Positions 23,913 to 32,287 of a stretch of DNA of 38,857 nucleotides are shown piece by piece. The stretch lies in contig RCNO01000002.1 in NCBI GenBank assembly GCA_003731685.1, positions 15,510-54,366 of the forward strand, in the 5' to 3' direction. The stretch's first letter is position 1. Each line of letters opens with the position of its first letter. Source of the DNA: Bacteroidetes/Chlorobi group bacterium MS-B_bin-24. GTDB lineage: Bacteria > Bacteroidota > Ignavibacteria > Kapaibacteriales > UBA2268. Position numbers and translations under genes: made by a program. Under the pieces are notes generated by a model, which saw only the letters and a program-made list of their open reading frames with translations, was not told where the DNA came from and ran no database searches.

Positions 23913-25349
23913 ATGAGAAAATTTTTATTTCTGCTTGGCTTAACAATTTTCTCTTCGAATCTCCTTTTTTCGCAATTCATCGAAGATGCTCTTCGCTACA
24001 CAATTCCAAATTCAATGATTACGCCATATTCGGCAAGCTTCGGTGTTTCATTCTATGGTTTATCGGACGATGTATCGGGTTTGTTCTTCAACCCTGCTGG
24101 TCTACTCTACATTCCAAAAGGGGAATTATCCATTGGCTTGGGATTTACCCGAAACATCGCCGAGTCCGAATATTTATTCAACAAAATCGAGCGCATAAGT
24201 AATTCAAGTTATTTAACCCACGTTGGCTTTGCAACTCCAATACGAGAATTCGGGAACAAAGTGGTTGGTGGCATTGCCTATTTTCACGAGAATAACTTCC
24301 TCAATTACTTAGACTATTCCGCATTCAATCCCACAAGTTCCTTAATTAACTCTCTTGCTCAATATGGTCCAAAAGACACCAACACTAATATCCCCTACTT
24401 CTTATGGCTTGCAAACAATAAATTTTATACTCCAGTCAAAGATTCCGTTAAGCAAGATGTCTTCGTCAACGAAGACGGTGGATTACATAACATCACCGGT
24501 GGTTTCGCTGTTTCCATTGCCAAAAACGTATCCGTTGGCGTATCATTGACCGGAAAATTTGGGAAGTTCACTTACTATCGAGAATTTAAAGAATCTGATA
24601 TATTGAATAAATATAACTTCTTCGATTCGATAAATTATTCCAACATAGATTTTAATAATTTTACACTGAAAGAAAACCTTACGCAAAAGGTTTCTGGCAT
24701 TACAGGGTCCATTGGTGTAATCGGAACCTGGGAAAAGTTCTTCCGTTTTGGTGCAACAATAAAATTTCCCACCTATTACGAAGTCGAAGAAGAGTTTCGC
24801 AGAGATGCATATGCCCAATTCGACGATGGATGGAAACCCAATCCCTACGAACCGAAAGAAAATTCTTATAATTCATATAAAATCACAACACCTTTTGTCT
24901 ACGCTGCAGGCGTCTCCTTAAAAATTCTCGATTTTCTCTTTGCCGCTGGAGTGGAGTATTTCGATGTCACCCAATTGCGATTCTCCGATGCCCCGCCTGA
25001 AATCGACCGATTAAATTCTCGGATTGTTCGAGAATTAGTAGGACAAGTCAAATGGGGATTCGGTGTACAATATTCCCCGCCAATACTTCCTTTTGAATTT
25101 CGAGCAAGCTACTCTTCGATTACTTCGCCATACACAGCCGATATCCCAAATGCCACTACCAATATTTATTCTGTTGGTATGGCTGTTTATCTCGCTTCGA
25201 ATGTCAGATTGGAACCTACTTTTCAATATACAACAAATTCTATCCTAAGAACAAATTACACAACAGCAGAAACCGACCCAGCAAAAAATTATAAACTCAA
25301 CCTAAGCCCCATTAAAATTGCATTGCAACTTACTTACAGAGGCTTTTGA
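23913..25349 (+). CDS. FadL/OMPP1-like outer-membrane barrel
   Basis: 478 aa. Signal peptide 1-20 (...LLFSQ). It then shows the OMPP1/FadL/TodX pattern: GVSFYGLSDDVSGLFFNPAGLLYI, the N-terminal 'hatch' region with the NPAG motif, followed by long beta strands (GELSIGLGFTRN, GGFAVSIAKNVSVGVSLTGKFG, KWGFGVQYSPP, VGMAVYLASNVRLEPTFQY) and a final IALQLTYRGF with an aromatic end. The family moves hydrophobic compounds across the outer membrane, but in Bacteroidota many members have unknown substrates. Co-transcribed with the upstream lipoprotein, which may be an accessory subunit; that is inference. Confidence 0.85.
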   Translation: MRKFLFLLGLTIFSSNLLFSQFIEDALRYTIPNSMITPYSASFGVSFYGLSDDVSGLFFNPAGLLYIPKGELSIGLGFTRNIAESEYLFNKIERISNSSYLTHVGFATPIREFGNKVVGGIAYFHENNFLNYLDYSAFNPTSSLINSLAQYGPKDTNTNIPYFLWLANNKFYTPVKDSVKQDVFVNEDGGLHNITGGFAVSIAKNVSVGVSLTGKFGKFTYYREFKESDILNKYNFFDSINYSNIDFNNFTLKENLTQKVSGITGSIGVIGTWEKFFRFGATIKFPTYYEVEEEFRRDAYAQFDDGWKPNPYEPKENSYNSYKITTPFVYAAGVSLKILDFLFAAGVEYFDVTQLRFSDAPPEIDRLNSRIVRELVGQVKWGFGVQYSPPILPFEFRASYSSITSPYTADIPNATTNIYSVGMAVYLASNVRLEPTFQYTTNSILRTNYTTAETDPAKNYKLNLSPIKIALQLTYRGF

Positions 25350-25386
25350 TAAAATTTAGTTAAAGAACTCGAAAAGTTTTCTCGAT

Positions 25387-25426
25387 GCCCACCTAAAAGA
25401 ATCAACAAGGTGGGCAATTGTTTTTT
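25387..25426 (+). terminator. Rho-independent terminator after the FadL-like gene
   Basis: Arms GCCCACCT (25387-25394) and AGGTGGGC (25408-25415) are perfectly complementary with a 13-nt loop, and a run of six T follows at 25421-25426. It lies 38 bp after the stop and faces the convergent restriction-modification gene. Confidence 0.85.
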
Positions 25427-25475
25427 GAAGATTAAACTCAATGAATAAAGAAAAATATCTACTTACTTTTCAAAA

Positions 25476-28400
25476 TCAAAAGTTTTCAACCAGAGGGTAA
25501 ATATTGTCAATCTCACTTTGAATTTGTATAGTTTCTTTAAGCACACCAACAATTTTACAGAATGACTGAACATCTTCGAGCGATAATTCCCGATTTTTCC
25601 TATCTTTTAGCCATTTTTCACAAACTCTGTATCCACCGATGAAGTAATCGAAGACATCAGGCTCAATCCCTTCGAAATAATTTTCGCTGTTTATGTAAAT
25701 TCTCCCAGTGTTGGCATCATACTCGATTTTGTCAACTTTGCTATCACCCGTGCCTTGAAATTTAGCCCCGGGTCGAACCGAATCCTTCAAAAGATGCAAA
25801 TTTGCAAGTCGTTCACCTAACCTAGCAATTTTGTTAAAAACACTGTAATCTCTTGCAAAAGGAATCCTCGGAAAATCAATTTTCAAATATTCAGCATATT
25901 TAGTTCGATATGTATTTGAATATAGAATTGCATAAATGTAATACAAAATTTTCTCGGGCGAAGGTATCTCATTATAAAGTCCAGCGAGTTTCTCAAAAAT
26001 TTCACCTGAAATATTTGGCTTATGCACAATGGAATAATCAGCCCGTGGTTCAAAAATCAACCAAGAGCTTAGTTTAACACTCTTCTTTTTTGGTTTTTCC
26101 TGCTTGGTATAAAGGTAAAGTGGGAAAAGATAATTAATATCAAGTGAACTTATTGATGTAGCACCAGAGATAATTGTATTTGAAATAAAAGCAAATCTCC
26201 AAGTTTCAGGACTTCTTGATCTTCTGATTGTAATCAGCCCCAGATTTTCGCCCATTAACATATCTTGCATAACTTCTTTTCGTGTTCTTTCTACGACAGA
26301 ATCGTGATAAAACACCCATCTCTCATCAAATGGGCGATAAAGGAGCTTGACAATATGCTTTTGCCAATTTGGTTCTTGCATAACCTCTTTTCGTGACTCG
26401 GAAAGCTTGAACTTACTGGTATCATACAAATTGAATGTGTATTTGATTACTTCATCAGGAAGGTTTTTATCGACGAACTGCCGAATTCTGCGTTCCAAAA
26501 CATTCCTATCAAACGCAACAGCAAAATCATCTCGTGCAGTAACAATCCCAACACTATTTACTGGGAAAATATCTGTAATTTTCGAAAATTTCTCATAAAA
26601 ACTCAACAAATCCTCATCTCTGGGCTTAAATAGGTAATAATCAGGTTTGGGTTGAAGTTGTGTCCACTCTGTATTTGTTATGTTATGTGTTCTTAGCCAT
26701 TCATATTTCTCTTCTCTTGTTCCCCAGATTTCCGAATGAAGTATTTTTTTCTTTATTTTCTTCGGTCTCTGCTTGTTCGATTTAGTTTTAACAAATATCC
26801 CAATAGCAACACCTTGCTGAATATCGAAGACATTTTCATCAATTCCACCACCTGGTGTTCGTTCCTTTTTCCTGCTACTACCATGAAGGTCAAGAATATA
26901 AATTTCGTCAAAAGTTTTCAGCAAAGACTGCCTCATTCCGCGAAAAGTAGGGTTATCGAGATAACTATGGTTCGTTATAAAACCCAAAATACCTTCGCCC
27001 GCCTGCTCAATTTTCCATTGAGCAAAACGAATGAATTTTACATAGTCATCTTGTAACCACTTCGGATTCTTTTCTTTAAGTGGCTTGCCATCGACTTGAT
27101 AATATTCCTTAATCTCTTTCCTTATCCATTCACCAACATTAGCAGAATGCCCCGAATATGGAGGGTTTCCTATTATCACGAGAATTGGCTTTTCTTTTTT
27201 CACTTGGTTGGCTAAATGCGATTCTCTTGAAAGCGAGGCTATCCCCGGAAGAATGGTTTGTTCAAGTTCAGTCATTTCAAGCGTATTCGTTAGGTAAAGC
27301 TTAAACCTCTCGCCATCTTGTAATTTATATCCAAGTTCCTCAAGCAAGAAGGAAATTTTCAAGTGACCAATGGCATAGGGAGCCATCATAAGTTCAAAAG
27401 CAAAGAAATTCTCGAGAATATGTTCTTTTATAAATTTGCTCCTACCCCCTTCGCCATAAATTGCAGTGAACTCCTCAACTGCTACTTTTGCTGCTTCGGC
27501 AAGGAAAGTTAATGTCCCTGCTGCTGGGTCTAAAACTGTAACCTTTCGGTTTGCAATTCCACCTTCCAAAGCAAATTGATTCTTCAGGACCTCATCGACA
27601 GAACGAACAATATAGGACACAACAGGTTCGGGAGTGAAATAAACACCGCGTTTTTCACGTGTGCTTTGGTCATATTCACTTAGGAAGGTCTCGTAGAAGT
27701 GGACAATGGGGTCGCTTCCTTTATGCTGGTGAAAATACTCATCCAGAATTCTATACACGTCAGTTACAGCAAGTACATCTGAAATGTCATCAATTATCCA
27801 CTCCATTTGTTTAGGAAGATTCCCAAACGAAATGAACTTGAATAAATCTTTAAGTATACCAATTGTCTGAGGAATATTGCTATAAGCAAGATTTCTATTA
27901 AATCCATCATTAGAACGAGTCCTTGCCGCAAATAATCCATAGGTAATTGTCTGCGAAAAAAGGTCAGAAAATTCCAATTCCTTCAAATCCGAAATTAAGT
28001 ATTTATTGAAAGCATCATAAAATCCTCTTAAATCTTGGGAACGATTTTCTTTTAATTCATTTGCAACAATTTCTTTAAGGAACTTTGTTCTTTTTGCAAG
28101 TTCCCCAGCAAGAGTTTTAGCATCATAAACTTTTGGCAGAGAAAAAGAGAAAAATTTTTCTAATAATTGGAATAGCTCCTTTTCCTTTTGCTTTGGGGGT
28201 ACTGTTTTCAGGTTATTCAAAACAAAGGGACTACAAATTTGGACACTTTCGGTCAACTGCCCATTTCGGTAAAGTCGAAATTCAAGAAAATTGGTTAATA
28301 TTAAATTTGGAAAAGTTTGAAGGTATTTGATTAATTGTTCCGATTCTTCCACTTTGTCCAAATTTTTATTTGGTTCCTTTGCTTCGATGTAGCCTGTAAT

Positions 28401-28610
28401 ATGCTGTCTGCCGTCCCAAATCCGAAAATCAGGGTTTCCTGCTTCGGTTTTCTTTGGCAGTACAGTGATGTAAACACCAATTAAATTCTGAGCTTGGCAA
28501 TATTGCTCAAGAAGTTCTTTTAATGCAGGATAAAAGCTCTCTTCCCGTGCATCACCTTGCTCAAAAATTTCGGTAATCTTGTTTAGATAATCTTCAATGA
28601 TTCCAAACAT
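25476..28610 (-). CDS. Single-chain type IIG/ISP-like restriction-modification enzyme
   Basis: 1044 aa from the ATG at 28610; a TTG start would add 7 residues. The N-terminal nuclease-like domain has a PD-(D/E)xK pattern: PDFRIW (D61) and YIEAKEP (E76, K78). A helical connector (about 110-300) leads to an adenine-N6 methyltransferase domain: RGVYFTPEPVV, SAM motif DPAAGT (about 351-356) and catalytic NPPY (472-475). The C-terminal third matches the type ISP target-recognition region (YRTKYAEYLKIDFPRIP then LGERLANLHLL, about 905-955). No helicase motifs are present between nuclease and methylase, unlike LlaGI/LlaBIII type ISP enzymes, so it is probably Eco57I/type IIG-like in action. It would cut and methylate DNA as one polypeptide. 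No companion R, M or S gene is adjacent. Confidence 0.88.
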   Translation of the reverse strand: MFGIIEDYLNKITEIFEQGDAREESFYPALKELLEQYCQAQNLIGVYITVLPKKTEAGNPDFRIWDGRQHITGYIEAKEPNKNLDKVEESEQLIKYLQTFPNLILTNFLEFRLYRNGQLTESVQICSPFVLNNLKTVPPKQKEKELFQLLEKFFSFSLPKVYDAKTLAGELAKRTKFLKEIVANELKENRSQDLRGFYDAFNKYLISDLKELEFSDLFSQTITYGLFAARTRSNDGFNRNLAYSNIPQTIGILKDLFKFISFGNLPKQMEWIIDDISDVLAVTDVYRILDEYFHQHKGSDPIVHFYETFLSEYDQSTREKRGVYFTPEPVVSYIVRSVDEVLKNQFALEGGIANRKVTVLDPAAGTLTFLAEAAKVAVEEFTAIYGEGGRSKFIKEHILENFFAFELMMAPYAIGHLKISFLLEELGYKLQDGERFKLYLTNTLEMTELEQTILPGIASLSRESHLANQVKKEKPILVIIGNPPYSGHSANVGEWIRKEIKEYYQVDGKPLKEKNPKWLQDDYVKFIRFAQWKIEQAGEGILGFITNHSYLDNPTFRGMRQSLLKTFDEIYILDLHGSSRKKERTPGGGIDENVFDIQQGVAIGIFVKTKSNKQRPKKIKKKILHSEIWGTREEKYEWLRTHNITNTEWTQLQPKPDYYLFKPRDEDLLSFYEKFSKITDIFPVNSVGIVTARDDFAVAFDRNVLERRIRQFVDKNLPDEVIKYTFNLYDTSKFKLSESRKEVMQEPNWQKHIVKLLYRPFDERWVFYHDSVVERTRKEVMQDMLMGENLGLITIRRSRSPETWRFAFISNTIISGATSISSLDINYLFPLYLYTKQEKPKKKSVKLSSWLIFEPRADYSIVHKPNISGEIFEKLAGLYNEIPSPEKILYYIYAILYSNTYRTKYAEYLKIDFPRIPFARDYSVFNKIARLGERLANLHLLKDSVRPGAKFQGTGDSKVDKIEYDANTGRIYINSENYFEGIEPDVFDYFIGGYRVCEKWLKDRKNRELSLEDVQSFCKIVGVLKETIQIQSEIDNIYPLVENF

Positions 28611-28699
28611 TAACTTTTCATTAAATAGCAAAAAACCAACATCGAATCGTTGATAAGCTCATTTGCTTATCGAACGACCTTTCCAAAAAAGCTTTTCTT

Positions 28700-31600
28700 C
28701 TATTTTACCCAGAATACTTTCTTGCTACGAACAGTCGTTGGTCCTTCGACACGGACGAAATAGACACCATCGCTCAAAATATTATTGTAAATCCTAAATT
28801 CTTGTTGAGTTGGGCTGGAAAATTCGTACTCTGTCGAAAAGATAATATTCCCGAAAATGTCGGTCAAAGTTATCTTATGAATACCCAATTCAAGAGGTTC
28901 AAAAACTACATCGATAGAATTTTCGCTGGGATTGGTTGTTACCATAAAGATTGGACCTGGTTGAGGCTCGAACAACCGCAAGCCCCCACTCTTGCATACA
29001 TTTTTCAACGAAAAACTGCCATTTGTTTCTTTGAAAACAACAAACCCTTTCGCTGTCCGAGTATTACGGATTGCAACACTTGTTGAAGTATCGTTCCCAA
29101 GTTTGGCTCGGAAGTTCAAAAGGGCAATTGCCGAATCAGAATTTATTGGTTTGAGTGGCAAGTTGTTGATTACTATTTTGGTTCTGCCATCTTCGATAGT
29201 CCCTTCCGGCGTTGAACCAATAGGCTCCATCAATGTGTAGTTGAAAGAAATTTCGGTGGAAATACTCTGATGGAAATCAGTTACATTTTTAACATTTTTC
29301 AAATAAATTGGCAACAAAAACTCTTCGCCTGTATTAGCCTCGACATTGCCGACTGAAATTTCTGCAGTCGAAGGCAGAACTTCGAACGAGCCATCAATTT
29401 CTGTAAAATTGATAAACCCGTCGATAGCCGTAGTAGAATTAATATCAAGCGGAGTTTGTGTAACACTGCTATTTAAAACCTCGAATGAGATTTGCAACAG
29501 CACATTTGTCGTTGGCGTAATTGGGACATTGTCGAAAGAAATCGAGTTACTCCCCAAGTTAGTTGTAACATTTGGCGTAACAGAAACGAACTTTAGAAGC
29601 GATTGGTCGTAGTTTATTTTTGTTCGAACCTTAGTAGTCCCAGATTTATCCAGCATAATTCCATTTTTAATCAAAACCGGAATTGTAACAATTTCGCCTA
29701 TCAAACCCGAGTGCTTCTCGATTACAATATCGGCTCTGGAAGCAACAGGATTGCTAGTAACAAAGATAGAATCGTTGAAATCACAGGGTTGACCAGTTAG
29801 CCTCAAATAAGCTTTTAAAGCATCGGATGTTTGAGCCAAATATCGTATTGAAACGGAAATAGACGACATCGCTGGAATATTCCAAGGTAGATTGGGAGAG
29901 AGGATTGTCACTTGCGGGTCGGTAAATACCGCGTTGCTAATTGTCAATTGCCGATTCGACACATTTTTTATACTTATTACAGTATCTTTCGGAACACCAA
30001 CAACACCAAAAACCACAATAGGCTGGCGGTCAATTTGGGGACTTAGAACAACGCCGTGAAGTGTAACTGTTTGAACAGTTTGACAATAACTATCAATGAT
30101 CTTCAATTCACCATCGAAAGTTCCTTCGTTTGCACTATTCAATACAACCTTAACTGTTTGTGTTGATGAGGCAGGAACTGAAATTGGAACTGCGCTTTGA
30201 ATACTAAAAGGAGCAGATGTATTTAAATCCAGATTCAGAGCGACATTCCCAGTGTTTTGAACTTGAACATCAAGAACTTTTTCTTCGCCCGGACAAATAA
30301 CCCCAAAATCTAACTTATCGATGTTTGCTTTAAATGAACGGTCGGCACTGAAAACTTTCAACGGGATGGTGTAGCTCGGAGAATTTTTTGCATTACTCGT
30401 AATCACCAAATCTGCTGAAAGAAGACCTTTTGTAACCGGCGAACATTTTATCGTCAATGAATACTCACCCGATGGTGGTACCGAAACAGCACCGGGATTG
30501 GACGGAACAAAGGAGAATTCCGTTGCGTTGGCTCCCGTGAATTCAAACTTGGAAATTTCAAGATTCAAAGCCCCGGTGTTTCTAATTTTTATCGTGGTAT
30601 CGATAGAAGTTCGCTTGCAATCAATTGTATCAAATTCGATTGATTTAACTGTCGAAATTTCGGGGAAACCACTTCCCGAGCCAAAAATTTTCGACTCGAA
30701 TCTTCCTTTGTTAGTGTTGAAAACGATTTTACTACTCCTATCAGAAGCATCGGATGGGGTGAAAGATATGTCAAATTTCAAACAAGATTGAGGTTGAACA
30801 GTAATATTTGTCGTTCCTCCCAAAATCTTGAAATCGCCCTGGTCACCGCCAGAAATACTGATGGAAAATATCGTTAATGGCTCAACCCAGTTATTGCAGA
30901 AAATGGTCTGCTGGGGTAAATTCTTTGTTTGACCAACAACGCCAGAGCCACAATCAACATCAAGCGGATAAATCCATCCGGTTTGTACAGATAGTCGATT
31001 CCCATCGCAAGCAGAAGTAACAAAGTCAAAAGTAAAATTATGATAAGCAGAATCGGGAAACGGAGATATAGCAAGTTTTACATTTCTGCTCGAATCTTTT
31101 TCGAGTTTAAAAGGTGGCGGTGCTCCACCCCAATCAAGAACCGACACATTATTGAAAGGCGAAGTAACCCCGGGTGGGTTAACCATAATAAAGTTATTCC
31201 TTGCTTTGATTTTTACAGATACTTCGTAAGGCGTGGATTGATTTGTAAACGAAATGTTTCTTTCAACAACATCCAAAGCTGGTAAAAATGCTCCCGGCAC
31301 TTTATATGTAAAAGTATCGCTTACAGAAAAAGGCTTATAAACCAGTTCAACATTACCTCCGTCGCAATCAGAAGTAAACTTAATGCGACAAGGTGCAGGT
31401 GGCCCAATCGTCCCGATTGTATTCAATATATTTGAATAAAGGTTTCTAAGCTCTTCTTCGCTGGGAACAGTCTGATATGCTTGGCCATAAGGCGTTCCCG
31501 AACAAATATTATTTAATTCAGTCGGTACATCAAAGCCAAGAGTAATGGCATAAATTGTAACATCGTATTTCCTTGCAGAATCAAGAATTTGGGAAACCCA

Positions 31601-32254
31601 AACATTTACACGGCTCGGTGGCGGAGATGAGCGACCCTCGTGCTTCCCATCGGTTAAGAAAATTACGACAGGTTTGTATTTCGCATTCCTTGCAACAAGC
31701 AAAGCCCCGGGATTGCCAAGCCAATCGTAAAGGAAGCCGGCGTTGTAATCTGTGCCGCCTCTTGGAGCTAAAAGTGCTGTGTCCAGCCCCTTGTTGAGCC
31801 ACCATTTACTATTTGTAAAATTACGAACAAGAACATTTTCGTAATCGAACAAAGTAATTGCAGCTTCCCATCGGCTACTGTCGGCTGGCAAGGACTTGAT
31901 GGCATTCCGAGCAGCTTGGCGAACTACATCCATCTTTGTCTTTCCGGGGATTGTGCTCGGCTCCGACATAGACTGGGATATATCGATTGTCAAAATCAAG
32001 GAAAATTTAGTTTGCCCTACCGGAGGACACATAACACTTTGAATGGCGCGTGAAATTGAGTTTTCCAGCACGGTAAAATCGCTCGACGAAAAATCTCGAA
32101 CTTCTTTTCCATCTTTATCCCAAACCTTAAATTCCAAAAGTATCGTCGGATAGGTTACTGGAAAAACTTCGGTAATTTCCACTCTTTGGCTCAAAAGATA
32201 ATTTACCCAAAGAGGAATTAACACCAAAACAAGTAAAAATTTAATTTTATTCAT
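28700..32254 (-). CDS. VWA / choice-of-anchor / cohesin-like T9SS surface protein
   Basis: 1184 aa from the ATG at 32254, which follows a strong Shine-Dalgarno (GGAGGGAG). Signal peptide 1-23. A VWA domain spans about 75-275, with MIDAS residues in DISQSMS and the later FLTDGKHEG. Repeated choice-of-anchor D/ASH-like sandwiches (about 430-800) show the phrases FKILGGTTNITVQPQSC, ISKFEFTGANATEF and LDFGVICPGEEKVLDVQVQNTGN. Two cohesin-like units (about 830-1080) are recognised by GEIVTIPVLIKN and GEEFLLPIYLKN. A T9SS type A domain ends in LSDGVYFVRVEG ... KKVFWVK. Probably a metal-dependent surface adhesin or scaffold. It lies 33 bp after the tandem-OmpA gene, in one operon. Confidence 0.88.
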   Translation of the reverse strand: MNKIKFLLVLVLIPLWVNYLLSQRVEITEVFPVTYPTILLEFKVWDKDGKEVRDFSSSDFTVLENSISRAIQSVMCPPVGQTKFSLILTIDISQSMSEPSTIPGKTKMDVVRQAARNAIKSLPADSSRWEAAITLFDYENVLVRNFTNSKWWLNKGLDTALLAPRGGTDYNAGFLYDWLGNPGALLVARNAKYKPVVIFLTDGKHEGRSSPPPSRVNVWVSQILDSARKYDVTIYAITLGFDVPTELNNICSGTPYGQAYQTVPSEEELRNLYSNILNTIGTIGPPAPCRIKFTSDCDGGNVELVYKPFSVSDTFTYKVPGAFLPALDVVERNISFTNQSTPYEVSVKIKARNNFIMVNPPGVTSPFNNVSVLDWGGAPPPFKLEKDSSRNVKLAISPFPDSAYHNFTFDFVTSACDGNRLSVQTGWIYPLDVDCGSGVVGQTKNLPQQTIFCNNWVEPLTIFSISISGGDQGDFKILGGTTNITVQPQSCLKFDISFTPSDASDRSSKIVFNTNKGRFESKIFGSGSGFPEISTVKSIEFDTIDCKRTSIDTTIKIRNTGALNLEISKFEFTGANATEFSFVPSNPGAVSVPPSGEYSLTIKCSPVTKGLLSADLVITSNAKNSPSYTIPLKVFSADRSFKANIDKLDFGVICPGEEKVLDVQVQNTGNVALNLDLNTSAPFSIQSAVPISVPASSTQTVKVVLNSANEGTFDGELKIIDSYCQTVQTVTLHGVVLSPQIDRQPIVVFGVVGVPKDTVISIKNVSNRQLTISNAVFTDPQVTILSPNLPWNIPAMSSISVSIRYLAQTSDALKAYLRLTGQPCDFNDSIFVTSNPVASRADIVIEKHSGLIGEIVTIPVLIKNGIMLDKSGTTKVRTKINYDQSLLKFVSVTPNVTTNLGSNSISFDNVPITPTTNVLLQISFEVLNSSVTQTPLDINSTTAIDGFINFTEIDGSFEVLPSTAEISVGNVEANTGEEFLLPIYLKNVKNVTDFHQSISTEISFNYTLMEPIGSTPEGTIEDGRTKIVINNLPLKPINSDSAIALLNFRAKLGNDTSTSVAIRNTRTAKGFVVFKETNGSFSLKNVCKSGGLRLFEPQPGPIFMVTTNPSENSIDVVFEPLELGIHKITLTDIFGNIIFSTEYEFSSPTQQEFRIYNNILSDGVYFVRVEGPTTVRSKKVFWVK

Positions 32255-32287
32255 ATCTCCCTCCAATTATCCAAAACAATAACAAAT

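Noticed and set aside
28611-28631. TTG start extending the restriction-modification enzyme by 7 residues
   Set aside because: The ATG at 28610 precedes a normal FGIIEDYL start; the TTG extension has no ribosome binding site and no domain value.
31573-31805. Overlapping frames on both strands inside the VWA gene
   Set aside because: Antisense or shifted shadows of the VWA domain coding sequence, whose MIDAS motifs and signal peptide support the main frame.
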